NCBI RefSeq assembly: GCF_015712165.1
Contig: NZ_JADPZX010000001.1
Span: forward strand, 3,985,001 to 4,049,000
Source: Streptomyces spinoverrucosus
Lineage (GTDB): Bacteria > Actinomycetota > Actinomycetes > Streptomycetales > Streptomycetaceae
Length of the DNA stretch: 64,000 nt
Reading direction: 5' to 3'
Part shown: one piece after another, positions 8,852-15,911 of the stretch
How positions within the stretch are numbered: the first letter of the stretch is position 1
How the letters are laid out: each line of letters starts with the position of its first letter
Made by a program: the position numbers and the translations under genes
The notes under the pieces: model-generated
The model's database searches: none
Seen by the model: the letters and a program-made list of their open reading frames with translations, nothing else
What the model was told of the DNA's origin: nothing

Positions 8852-10303
8852 CTAGTCGTCGTCGCCGTCGTCGTCGCCCGTCCACGGGCCGGTGATGGCG
8901 AGGAGGATGCCGGGGTCCTGGATGTTGGCGAACAGCGTCCTGCCGTCGGCGGAGAAGGTGACGCCGGCGAACTCGCTGTACTCCGGGGCCTCGGCGGTGC
9001 CGACGTTCAGCTCGTTGCGGGCGATGGGGTAGGTCCGGCCGTCGGCGGTGGCACCGAAAAGGTGGGACACGCCCTCGCCGTCCTCGGCGATCACCAGGCC
9101 GCCGAAAGGAGAGACGGTGATGTTGTCGGGGCCGTCGTAGGCGCCGTCCTGCGACGGGTCGGTGTTGACGGCCAGCAGGACCTTGAGGGTGATGGTGCTG
9201 GTGCGCGGGTCGTAGAACCACACCTGGCCGTCGTGCGGGGCGCCGGGGCTCTCGGTGCGCGCGTAGCTGGAGACGAAGTAGGCGCCGCCGTCGCCCCACC
9301 ACATGCCCTCGAGCTTGCGGGAGCGGGTGATCTCACCGGCCAGGAACTGCTTGCGCACGGAAGTGGTGACGGCGTCACGGTCGGGCACCTTGACCCAGTC
9401 CACGCGGTAGACGGTGCCGACCTTCGTGGCGCGCGAGAGGTCGTCGACGTACTGGCCGCCGGCGTCGAAGCACTTGAACGCCTCCAGCACGCCCGCGTTG
9501 TCGGCCAGGGCGCGCAGCTTGCCGGGGCCGTGGGTGAAGCGGACCGGCGGGGTCCAGCGGTAGAGGAGGCCGTTGGGCTTGGAGGCGTCCTCGGTGAGGT
9601 AGAGGTGGCCGCGGTTCTTGTCGACGACGACCGCCTCGTGGGCGTAGCGGCCGAGGCACTTGATCGGCTTGGGGTCGAGGTTGGCTGCGCTACCGTGCTC
9701 GGGGTCGACCTCGAAGACGTAGCCGTGGTCCTTGGTCATGCCGGCCTCGCCGGCCTTGTCCTCGGTCTCCTCGCAGGTGAGCCAGGTGCCCCAGGGGGTG
9801 ACGCCGCCCGCGCAGTTGGTGGAGGTGCCGGCGATGCCGACCCACTCGCGCACGGAATCATCGGCCACCTCGACGACCGTGCAGCCGCCGGCCGCAGCCG
9901 GGTCGTAGACCAGACCGTCCAGGTGCGGCACCGGGTCGTCGGCCTCGCTCAGTGGGTCGTCGATCTCGTGGTTGTTCACCAGCAGGGTCACGGCGTCGTC
10001 GTCATCGTCGTCTCCGCCGGCGGAGAACGCGCCCGTGCCGTCGTGGTTGCTCGGGGTGGTCTGGCCGGACTCCAGGGTGGTGACACCGGTGCGGGTCAGG
10101 ATCCGGTAGGAGAAGCCCTCGGGCAGGGCGAGGATGCCCTTGGGGTCCGGGACCAGCGGGCCGTAGCCGACAGCGCCACCGGTCGCGGCCGTGTCGGCCA
10201 CGGCGCCGGGCGCCGTGAGCAGCGCCTCCACACTGCCGATGAGCATGACCCCGGCGCCGGCCAGCGCCGATCGGCTCAGCATTTCCCTGCGGTTCAGCGG
10301 CAT
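8852..10303 (-). CDS. PhoX-like (DUF839) Tat-exported phosphatase
   Basis: The 483-aa protein starts at an ATG with GGGAG nearby and carries a twin-arginine leader (NRREMLSRSALAGAGV, cleavage near AVA). The mature part has family features: GGVTPWGTWLTCEETE, YAHEAVVVD, DNITVSPFGGLVIAEDGEG and GVTFSADGRTLFANIQDPG. PhoX enzymes are calcium/iron-dependent alkaline phosphatases secreted under phosphate limitation. The C-terminus is a short Asp-rich tail. It is a single gene with its own upstream region (see the 11-nt repeats). The family is clear; phosphatase activity is from family knowledge. Confidence 0.88.
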   Translation of the reverse strand: MPLNRREMLSRSALAGAGVMLIGSVEALLTAPGAVADTAATGGAVGYGPLVPDPKGILALPEGFSYRILTRTGVTTLESGQTTPSNHDGTGAFSAGGDDDDDDAVTLLVNNHEIDDPLSEADDPVPHLDGLVYDPAAAGGCTVVEVADDSVREWVGIAGTSTNCAGGVTPWGTWLTCEETEDKAGEAGMTKDHGYVFEVDPEHGSAANLDPKPIKCLGRYAHEAVVVDKNRGHLYLTEDASKPNGLLYRWTPPVRFTHGPGKLRALADNAGVLEAFKCFDAGGQYVDDLSRATKVGTVYRVDWVKVPDRDAVTTSVRKQFLAGEITRSRKLEGMWWGDGGAYFVSSYARTESPGAPHDGQVWFYDPRTSTITLKVLLAVNTDPSQDGAYDGPDNITVSPFGGLVIAEDGEGVSHLFGATADGRTYPIARNELNVGTAEAPEYSEFAGVTFSADGRTLFANIQDPGILLAITGPWTGDDDGDDD

Positions 10304-10392
10304 CTCGTCTCCCGAGCGGAGTGGTGAGCGGACTTCGGCCGACCGGTGGAGGCCGACGCTCGCCATGCTGGGCAGCCGGGACGAACCTCAGC

Positions 10393-10411
10393 GGAAGTCA
10401 GGGGGAAGTCA
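10393..10411 (-). promoter_or_regulatory. 11-nt direct repeats upstream of the phoX-like gene
   Basis: GGAAGTCA occurs at 10393-10400 and again at 10404-10411, exactly 11 bases apart, about 90 bases before the phoX-like start. Actinomycete PhoP binding boxes are built from 11-nt direct repeats, so spacing and location fit. The unit read on the coding strand (TGACTTCC) departs from the usual GTTCACC consensus, so assignment is tentative. Confidence 0.35.
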
Positions 10412-10489
10412 TGAATGTGCGGTTCTCATGTTTCTCATTCGCGGGACATGCGTCCGCCTGCGTGCGGACCGGGGCACGGTGGCGAACGT

Positions 10490-11014
10490 CAGGGGTTTGA
10501 GGAGCGGCAGCACGAGATGGCCGCCGGGCTCGACGAGATGGCGCGTGCCGAGCGCGCGAAGAACCAAAGGCGGAGCCGTCGTAGGGCCAATGGTGAGCCA
10601 GAGGTCGGGCACCGAACTCGCCCTGGAGGGCCACCGCTTCGAGCTCAGGGGCGGACCGGCCGCAGCTCTGGTCGAACTGTCTGCGGGCCGGCGACACCGT
10701 GTATCTCTCCGGGCTCACCGCTCGGGCACCGCCGGCCCGATCGAACCAGCGGACTCCTGGTCCCACGTCGCCTGGCCCACCGTCGGCCAGGACCTGTCCG
10801 AACGCATCACCCAGCACCGGAGCTGGCCGGCCTCCGCCGCCGGGACGTCGACGTCGACAACCTGCGCATCCGGGTCCGCCTCGCCGAGCCGGAGCGGATG
10901 AACGGGCGGCGCCTACAGGACGACACCAAGTCCGAGGCCGGAACCCGGACTGTGATTCTTCCCGCGTTCCTCCACCGGGAGCTCCGCCGGCGTCTGAAGA
11001 GCTACGCCGAGCCG
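10490..11014 (+). pseudogene. Scrambled tyrosine-integrase remnant
   Basis: Two pieces of an integrase survive out of order. Bases 10821-11014 match 44571-44764 of the intact integrase with about 15 differences in 194 bp; they encode LAGLRRRDVDVDNLR through ELRRRLKSYAEP. Bases 10490-10585 (EERQHEMAAGLDEMARAERA) resemble the C-terminal tail of such integrases. Between them lies non-matching sequence with a broken frame (VELSAG, then AGDTVYLSG in the next frame). There is no intact start and no catalytic core. It marks an old insertion of a related element. Confidence 0.75.
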
Positions 11015-11210
11015 AGCCTCGATGTCACGCCGACGGCGGCCCTGTCCCAGCCCTCCGACAGACCGACGCCCCTGGAGGCGAGGCCGCCGAGGACCTGGTC
11101 CGCGCCGCTCGCGCTCGCTTCGGCCTGCACGGGTACGTCCCGGCGCGAGCCCCCTAGGCAACCGCGTCGAACGCCTCCGTCTCCTCGGCAACGGGGCATG
11201 GGGAACTGCG

Positions 11211-11257
11211 CCGGATACATCAATCCGGCACATGGACTACTCTTGGTACATGTCCAT
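11211..11257 (+). promoter_or_regulatory. Two inverted repeats at the VapBC-type promoter
   Basis: CCGGAT (11211-11216) pairs with ATCCGG (11223-11228). ATGGAC (11232-11237) pairs with GTCCAT (11252-11257), which overlaps the antitoxin start. Ribbon-helix-helix antitoxins usually bind such dyads to repress their own operon, so these are candidate autoregulatory operators. No good -35 element is visible. Confidence 0.45.
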
Positions 11258-11516
11258 GAAGCGCACCAATGTCTACGCCGACCCCGAGGACCTGGCCATC
11301 ATCAAAGAGGCCGCCAAGCGCCGAGGTATAAGCGAGGCCGAGATCATCCGCCAGGGCATCCACCTTGCAGCCATGGCGAACCGGGTCTGGGACGAGCCGC
11401 TGTTCTCACGCACCTTCGAGGGGCCGGGGCGCTCGCTGCCCAAGTCGGAGGTTCGGGACACGGTCGCCGAGGCCGTCCGGCGCGAGACCGGCTCGGGTTC
11501 CGGATCCACCGCATGA
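11250..11516 (+). CDS. Ribbon-helix-helix (CopG/VapB-type) antitoxin
   Basis: An 88-aa protein: an N-terminal ribbon-helix-helix DNA-binding part (KRTNVYADPEDLAIIKEAAK, then GISEAEIIRQGIH) and a flexible tail that would bind the toxin. Starts at 11232, 11250 and 11256 share the frame. None has a Shine-Dalgarno site, so translation may be leaderless. The stop overlaps the toxin start (ATGA). It should neutralise the PIN toxin and repress the operon. Confidence 0.82.
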   Translation: MSMKRTNVYADPEDLAIIKEAAKRRGISEAEIIRQGIHLAAMANRVWDEPLFSRTFEGPGRSLPKSEVRDTVAEAVRRETGSGSGSTA

Positions 11517-11956
11517 TCATTGTCATCACCGATACGTCCGGCCTCCTGGCGGCCCTGGACTCGGCTCATCCGGAGCACGCGGCGGCGAGCGAGGCGATCA
11601 TGGCGGCGGGCCTGCTGGTCATGTCCCCGCTCCTGCTGGCCGAACTGGATCATGTGGCGACGCGTGAGCTCGGCAGGGAGGCTGCCCTCAGTGCGGTCGA
11701 CGACCTGCGGCGCTGGATGAGCCGGGGTCGTGTCGTCATGCCGGAGATCACGGAGGACCACCTGGGCGCCGCCCAGTCTGTCCGTGTCCGCTACCGCGCG
11801 CTGGACCTCGGCCTAGCCGACGCGGTGAACGTGGCGCTTGCCGCCGAGTACGACACGGACGCGATTCTCACCCTCGACCGACGGGACTTCCGGGCCGTAC
11901 GCCCGTTGGGCCGCTACAAGGCGTTCCGGGTACTCCCCGACGATCTCCCGCTCTGA
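11513..11956 (+). CDS. VapC-type PIN-domain toxin
   Basis: A 147-aa PIN ribonuclease. The acidic active-site residues are visible: Asp7 in VITDTSGLLA, Glu in LLLAELDHV, Asp in LGLADAVNVALA and Asp in LTLDRRDF. PIN toxins cut tRNA or rRNA when free of antitoxin. It is translationally coupled to the antitoxin before it and sits beside an integrase remnant, which suggests arrival with a mobile element. Confidence 0.86.
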   Translation: MIIVITDTSGLLAALDSAHPEHAAASEAIMAAGLLVMSPLLLAELDHVATRELGREAALSAVDDLRRWMSRGRVVMPEITEDHLGAAQSVRVRYRALDLGLADAVNVALAAEYDTDAILTLDRRDFRAVRPLGRYKAFRVLPDDLPL

Positions 11957-12243
11957 CGCAGGACCCTCGGCGGTCAAGTACCCGCTCCCGCAAGGGGCTT
12001 GTGCACTGCCACGCCGAAGCGTGTGTATGACGGGGTATCCATGCTCCCCCGCACTCGCGGCCTCGGCGCTCTCGGCCGCGCAGAGCAGGACATCGCACCC
12101 CTCGGCCAGATTCGTCAGGCCAGGGCAGGGGGCCGTGTCCCCGGAGTTACACCAGCGACCGGCCCGCGGCCTCGACTCGTAGGGCGAACGCGGGGGATGC
12201 CGTGCGCCACAGCTCACCTCTACTGGGCCCCGGAGTGTGCCGG
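11957..12243. other. Intergenic, no gene seen
   Basis: About 290 bases between the convergent VapC and TatA genes. Frames on both strands are open but lack codon bias, starts with ribosome sites, or recognisable domains. No clear terminator hairpin was found. Confidence 0.5.
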
Positions 12244-12471
12244 TCACTGCCGATGCTGCTGCGTTCCCTGGGGCTTTGAGTCGTCCGGGGCGGTCTCCCC
12301 CTGGATCACCCGGGGCACCGACGGATCGTCCTCGTCCTTCATCGCCCTGGCCTCCGCCTTGAGAATGCGGGCCGACTTGCCCGCCGAGCGGGCCAGTTCG
12401 GGAAGCTTCTTCGCGCACAGGACGGCTATGACGACGATGAGGATGATCGCGAGCTCGCTCAGTCCGAACAT
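12244..12471 (-). CDS. tatA: TatA/E-type twin-arginine translocase subunit
   Basis: A 75-aa protein: N-terminal helix (ELAIILIVVIAVLCAKKLPE), the amphipathic helix LARSAGKSARILKAEARAMK, then a charged tail. This is the whole TatA plan. The usual FG of the hinge is replaced by CA in AVLCAKKLPE, which is unusual for a housekeeping TatA. Streptomyces has a main tatA elsewhere, so this is probably a second copy. It is divergent from blaI with a BlaI-type dyad between them. Confidence 0.85.
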   Translation of the reverse strand: MFGLSELAIILIVVIAVLCAKKLPELARSAGKSARILKAEARAMKDEDDPSVPRVIQGETAPDDSKPQGTQQHRQ

Positions 12472-12530
12472 CAGGGTCCTGTCCTTCTGGAGAGGTGGGT
12501 GGCATGTTCACGCATGTTGCGGGAGCCCTT

Positions 12531-12552
12531 AAAACTACAGCACTGTAGAAGT
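12531..12552. promoter_or_regulatory. BlaI-type operator between tatA and blaI
   Basis: Core dyad CTACAG-CA-CTGTAG at 12535-12548, continuing on the right as AAGT. The same right arm occurs before the TerB gene at 14525-14546. BlaI/MecI repressors bind TACA/TGTA dyads, and the site lies about 100 bases upstream of blaI and 60 upstream of tatA, so autoregulation and control of tatA are likely. Confidence 0.75.
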
Positions 12553-12643
12553 GAGGAAAGGTTGCCTCTGCTTTCCTTTTCCTTACGATGTACCGCTCGA
12601 TGTATCGCACATTACGTGCAGGCCAGCGGAAGGGAGACAGGGC

Positions 12644-13030
12644 ATGGCGGATGACCGGCAGCGTTCCCGGCGCCGGGGACAGGGCGAGCTGGAGGCGCTG
12701 GTCCTGTCGGCGCTGCGGGAGGCGGACGGTCCGGCGACGGCCGGCTGGGTGCAGGAGCGGGTCGGCGGGGACCTCGCATATACGACGGTGATCACGATCC
12801 TGACCCGGCTGTTGGCCAAGGGGGTCGTGACTCGGGAACGCGCGGGCCGTTCCTTCGCGTGGACGCCCGCGTCGGACGAGGCGGGCCTCGCCGCGCACCG
12901 GATGCGCAAGGTGCTGGACGCCGAGAGTGACCGGGAGGCCGTGCTCGCCAGCTTCGTCACGAGCCTCGGGCCCGACGACGAGCGGCTTCTGCGCGAGCTG
13001 CTGGGTCAGTCCCGGAAAGGGGAAGACTGA
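12644..13030 (+). CDS. blaI: BlaI/MecI-family repressor
   Basis: A 128-aa winged-helix repressor (LEALVLSALREADGPATAG, then YTTVITILTRLLAKGVVTRE) with a C-terminal dimerisation part. The ATG at 12644 follows AGGGAG. Family members are inactivated by cleavage from a membrane metalloprotease when a cell-wall signal arrives, and the next gene is such a protease. The visible dyads before three nearby units suggest a local regulon. It need not involve beta-lactamase. Confidence 0.92.
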   Translation: MADDRQRSRRRGQGELEALVLSALREADGPATAGWVQERVGGDLAYTTVITILTRLLAKGVVTRERAGRSFAWTPASDEAGLAAHRMRKVLDAESDREAVLASFVTSLGPDDERLLRELLGQSRKGED

Positions 13031-13036
13031 CACCTC

Positions 13037-13969
13037 ATGGGCGTCTTCGTCTTTCTGCCGCTGGTCCTGCCCCTCACGGCATGGCCGATCGCGCGCCTGG
13101 CCGAGCAGCACCTGCATCCCCGCACCGCGACGAGGCTGCTGACCGGAGTCACGGCGGTGATGGCGATGTGCAGCACGGTGTGCCTGGGCCTGGTGATGGT
13201 GGTCGGCACAGCCCAACTCCCCGGCAACCCGCTGCCCGACGGCTGGTCGGACCCGGAAGTGCGGGCGGCGGTGCCGTACGACGAGGTCGTCGGCAAGGCG
13301 GCGATCCCGGCGCTGTGCGCGGTGGTCGTGGCCTGCGCCCGCACCCTGTGGCGGCACGGTCGGGTACGCCGCCACGCTCACCGGGCGCTGGCCGGGCTGC
13401 CGGGGACAGACGTCGCCGTACTCCCCGACACGTTGCCGTACGCGTACGCGCTGCCCGGCGGCCGACGCGACCGCGTGGTCGTCACCACCGGCCTCCTGGA
13501 CCACCTCGAACCCGCCGAACGCCGGGCCCTGTTCGCCCACGAGCGCGCCCATCTCGCCGCCGGGCACCACCGTTTCCTGCTCGCCGTCCAACTGGCCGCG
13601 CGCGCCAACCCGTTCCTGCGCCCGCTGCGTACAGCGGTCTCGTACACGGCGGAACGCTGGGCCGACGAGGAAGCGGCACAAGTGGTCGGCAGCCGTCGGA
13701 CGGTGGCGCATGCGATCGGCAAGGCGGCTCTGGTGTCCCGAGGCACTCCGGTCGCGACGCTGGCCGGCTTTGCCGCACCGGGGCCGGTGCCGCGCCGGGT
13801 GGCCGCGCTGCTCGGGCCGGCTCCGATGGTGCGCCGCTGGCCGTCGCTGTTCACGTCGGTGGGCCTGGCGGCGTGGTGTGCGGCCGCCGGGACGGCCGTC
13901 TCGGCCATGTCGTCCGCGAACGCGGCGGTGACGATGGTCCTCATCCTGCACGCGGCGACACCTCTCTGA
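13037..13969 (+). CDS. M56-family membrane metalloprotease (BlaR1-like, no sensor domain)
   Basis: A 310-aa membrane protein with helices near residues 1-20, 36-58, 85-103 and at the C-terminus. The zinc motif HERAH (about residues 168-172) lies after the typical VVVTTGLLDHLEPAERRALF lead-in, with the downstream ERWADEEA acidic motif. It lacks the penicillin-binding sensor domain of BlaR1. It starts six bases after blaI and should cleave or inactivate BlaI on an unknown signal. Confidence 0.9.
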   Translation: MGVFVFLPLVLPLTAWPIARLAEQHLHPRTATRLLTGVTAVMAMCSTVCLGLVMVVGTAQLPGNPLPDGWSDPEVRAAVPYDEVVGKAAIPALCAVVVACARTLWRHGRVRRHAHRALAGLPGTDVAVLPDTLPYAYALPGGRRDRVVVTTGLLDHLEPAERRALFAHERAHLAAGHHRFLLAVQLAARANPFLRPLRTAVSYTAERWADEEAAQVVGSRRTVAHAIGKAALVSRGTPVATLAGFAAPGPVPRRVAALLGPAPMVRRWPSLFTSVGLAAWCAAAGTAVSAMSSANAAVTMVLILHAATPL

Positions 13970-14043
13970 ACGTAGAGCGTCTCCGAGCAGTTGTGCCAGG
14001 GCGGACGCTGCTCGCGTCCACCCCGGCACCGGACTGCCGTCGG

Positions 14044-14499
14044 TCAGAGGTCGAACTCGTGCGGCGGCAGGTCGAGCGCGTAGCACGCCTCCCGCACCAC
14101 GGCCTGCTCATCCTTGTCGAAGTCGCCGTCGGCGCCGCCGATGACGATGCCGATCTGAATGACTGCCCGTGCCTCGGCCGGCTTCTTCTTCGCCTTTGCG
14201 ATCTCCTGCATCACGCTCACCTTGCCGAAGTCGAAGTCGGTGGTGAGGCGGTTCAGGTTGTCCTCGAAGCGTCGGCGCAGGTCGTCGGCGGGGAAGTTCT
14301 GCAACACCTCGTTCGTGGCGATCAGTTGGGCCACCCGCTGCCGCTCGGAGGGGTCGACGGTGCCGTCGGCAGCGGCGACGAGCGCGCACATCGCCATGCT
14401 CGCGTCGCGGAAGGCGCCGCTCTTGAGGTCGTTCTTCTTCGCCATCAGCTGGGTCTGCATCGTCGATGCGGACTCCTTGAGGCGGTCCCACAGGGCCAT
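14044..14499 (-). CDS. TerB-like tellurite-resistance family protein
   Basis: A 151-aa all-helical protein: ASMAMCALVAAADGTVDPSE and IVIGGADGDFDKDEQAVVRE are the two acidic EF-like turns of the TerB fold, which binds metal at the membrane face. The ATG at 14499 has GGAG in front. The promoter region holds a near-perfect BlaI-type dyad. TerB proteins belong to stress/phage-defence linked ter systems, but no terD/terC genes are here; the partner in this locus is probably spo0M. Confidence 0.85.
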   Translation of the reverse strand: MALWDRLKESASTMQTQLMAKKNDLKSGAFRDASMAMCALVAAADGTVDPSERQRVAQLIATNEVLQNFPADDLRRRFEDNLNRLTTDFDFGKVSVMQEIAKAKKKPAEARAVIQIGIVIGGADGDFDKDEQAVVREACYALDLPPHEFDL

Positions 14500-14524
14500 G
14501 AGGACTCCAGTACGGTCGTTGCTT

Positions 14525-14546
14525 ACTTCTACAGTGCTGTAGAAGT
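14525..14546. promoter_or_regulatory. BlaI-type operator before the TerB gene
   Basis: Arms ACTTCTACAG and CTGTAGAAGT pair perfectly over 10 bp around a 2-base centre (TG). It is 26 bases from the TerB start and just past the spo0M stop. Core and right arm match the blaI/tatA site. Confidence 0.8.
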
Positions 14547-14560
14547 TACCAGGGGTGAGG

Positions 14561-15562
14561 TCAACCCTCCTCTTCCTCCTCCTCGCCCTCGAAGAAGTCA
14601 CCGATCTCGTCCACGACTTCGGCCGCGACCATGCCGCCGACGACACCGACCGCGAGCCCGGCCGCGCCCGCGGCGACGGCCGTGCCCATGCCCGGGCCGG
14701 AGTGGTGTCCGTCGTGGTGGTGCTTGTCGTGCCCGTGCCCGTGTCCGTGCCCGTGGTGGTCCTCGCGGCCGTACGGGGCGTGTGAGCCGTGCGACGCCCG
14801 GTGCTCCAGCAACTGCCGGATCCAGCCCTCGACTTCGGCGTTCCAGTCGCGGGAGTCGTGGTGGCCCACGGTGAACCGGGTGAGCGCGTCGTGGCCGGAG
14901 GAGAAGAGGCCGCCGCGCTTGTCGGCCTCCAGGACCACCTCCATGCCGGCCGGGCCGGCGAGGAAGCTCACCTCGATCTCGTTCACCTGGTGCGCGTACT
15001 GCGGCGACGGGGTGATCTCGATCTCCTGGTAAAAGGGCAGCTGCTGCCCGGTGCCGCCAATGCGGCCGTACTCCAGGTCGGCGGACCGGAAACCGAAGCC
15101 GAGCCGGCCGAACGCCTCCAGGACCGCCTCCTGGGCGGGCAGCGGTCCAACGGTCAGCGGGTCGAGGTCGCCCTTGTCCTTCGCGCCCGCCACTGACAAC
15201 TCGGTGCGCACACCGAGGACGACGCCCAGCGGCTGGCCGTACAACTCCGTGATCGGTGTCTCCCAGGGCAGTGTCACGCTGAACGGCACCGAGCGCTCCT
15301 CGCCCTCGGTGAGCCGGAAGCCGCCGCCGACGGTGAACCGGTCGAAGGCGACGGCGCCCTCGCTCTCACCCTCGTCGTGCTCGGCCTCGACCCGGGCCAC
15401 CAGCTCCAGAGTGATGTGCTCGATGTCGAAGTCGGCGGTGCCGCCCTTGAGGTGCACCTGGCCGGTGAGTGCGCCGCCGGGACGGACCGGGCCCGGGTCG
15501 AGGACCGTGTCCACCGTGGGGCCGCCCACGCCGAGCGAACCGAGCAGTCGTTTGAACACCAT
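14561..15562 (-). CDS. spo0M: Spo0M-like sporulation-control protein
   Basis: A 333-aa arrestin-like protein (MVFKRLLGSLGVGGPTVDTV, beta-sandwich with SVPFSVTLPWETPIT), then a His/Gly-rich linker (HGHGHGHGH type), a hydrophobic glycine-alanine helix (GTAVAAGAAGLAVGVVGGMV) and a poly-Glu end. In Bacillus, Spo0M tunes sporulation and septation. The His-rich part could bind metal. I chose the ATG at 15562 with GAAGGAG upstream; a GTG four codons earlier sits too close to that site. A weaker BlaI-type dyad lies ahead of it. Confidence 0.88.
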   Translation of the reverse strand: MVFKRLLGSLGVGGPTVDTVLDPGPVRPGGALTGQVHLKGGTADFDIEHITLELVARVEAEHDEGESEGAVAFDRFTVGGGFRLTEGEERSVPFSVTLPWETPITELYGQPLGVVLGVRTELSVAGAKDKGDLDPLTVGPLPAQEAVLEAFGRLGFGFRSADLEYGRIGGTGQQLPFYQEIEITPSPQYAHQVNEIEVSFLAGPAGMEVVLEADKRGGLFSSGHDALTRFTVGHHDSRDWNAEVEGWIRQLLEHRASHGSHAPYGREDHHGHGHGHGHDKHHHDGHHSGPGMGTAVAAGAAGLAVGVVGGMVAAEVVDEIGDFFEGEEEEEEG

Positions 15563-15627
15563 CGTGGCGTTCACTCCTTCACGTGCGTACGTGCGTATCC
15601 GTGGGAACAACCGGGGGTGCCGGGTCG

Positions 15628-15650
15628 TTCTCTACAAGCGAGTAGAAGCA
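15628..15650. promoter_or_regulatory. Degenerate BlaI-type dyad before spo0M
   Basis: CTAC-AAGCGA-GTAG at 15632-15645 followed by AAGC. The GTAGAAG half matches the two stronger dyads, the other half less well. Location about 70 bases before spo0M fits an operator. Confidence 0.5.
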
Positions 15651-15830
15651 TAGGGTGGTTGGATCCGCCGTAGCCGGTGTCGCGGCCCTCGGTGCGGGAA
15701 AGTCCGAAAACGGTCGCGACTTGACCGCTGCAGAGGACTTGACCGGGATGCTTTGCTTGCCCTTTACCATGAGGTGAGGGTGCCGACGCCCTCGAAACCC
15801 ACCGACGCGAGAAGGAGACACGAGCCCGCG

Positions 15831-15911
15831 ATGGGTGAGCCTCCCAGTACCAGCCGTGCCATGCCCCGCACGTCGTCCCACGCGCATGAGGGAACGGGGG
15901 TGGCACGGTGA
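15831..15911 (+). CDS. Leader ORF (26 aa) coupled to the first CorC pair
   Basis: ATG at 15831 with GAAGGAG 13 bases ahead. It ends in CGG-TGA, whose TGA overlaps the GTG of the CorC gene (GTGA at 15908-15911). The peptide is Ser/Pro/Arg-rich and ends HEGTGVAR. A second ORF with the same layout and a similar ending (EHGTRRGGVR) precedes the paralogous pair at 18449. Coupling suggests that translation of the leader controls the membrane gene, for example as a metal-sensing attenuator, but this is inference. Confidence 0.6.
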   Translation: MGEPPSTSRAMPRTSSHAHEGTGVAR

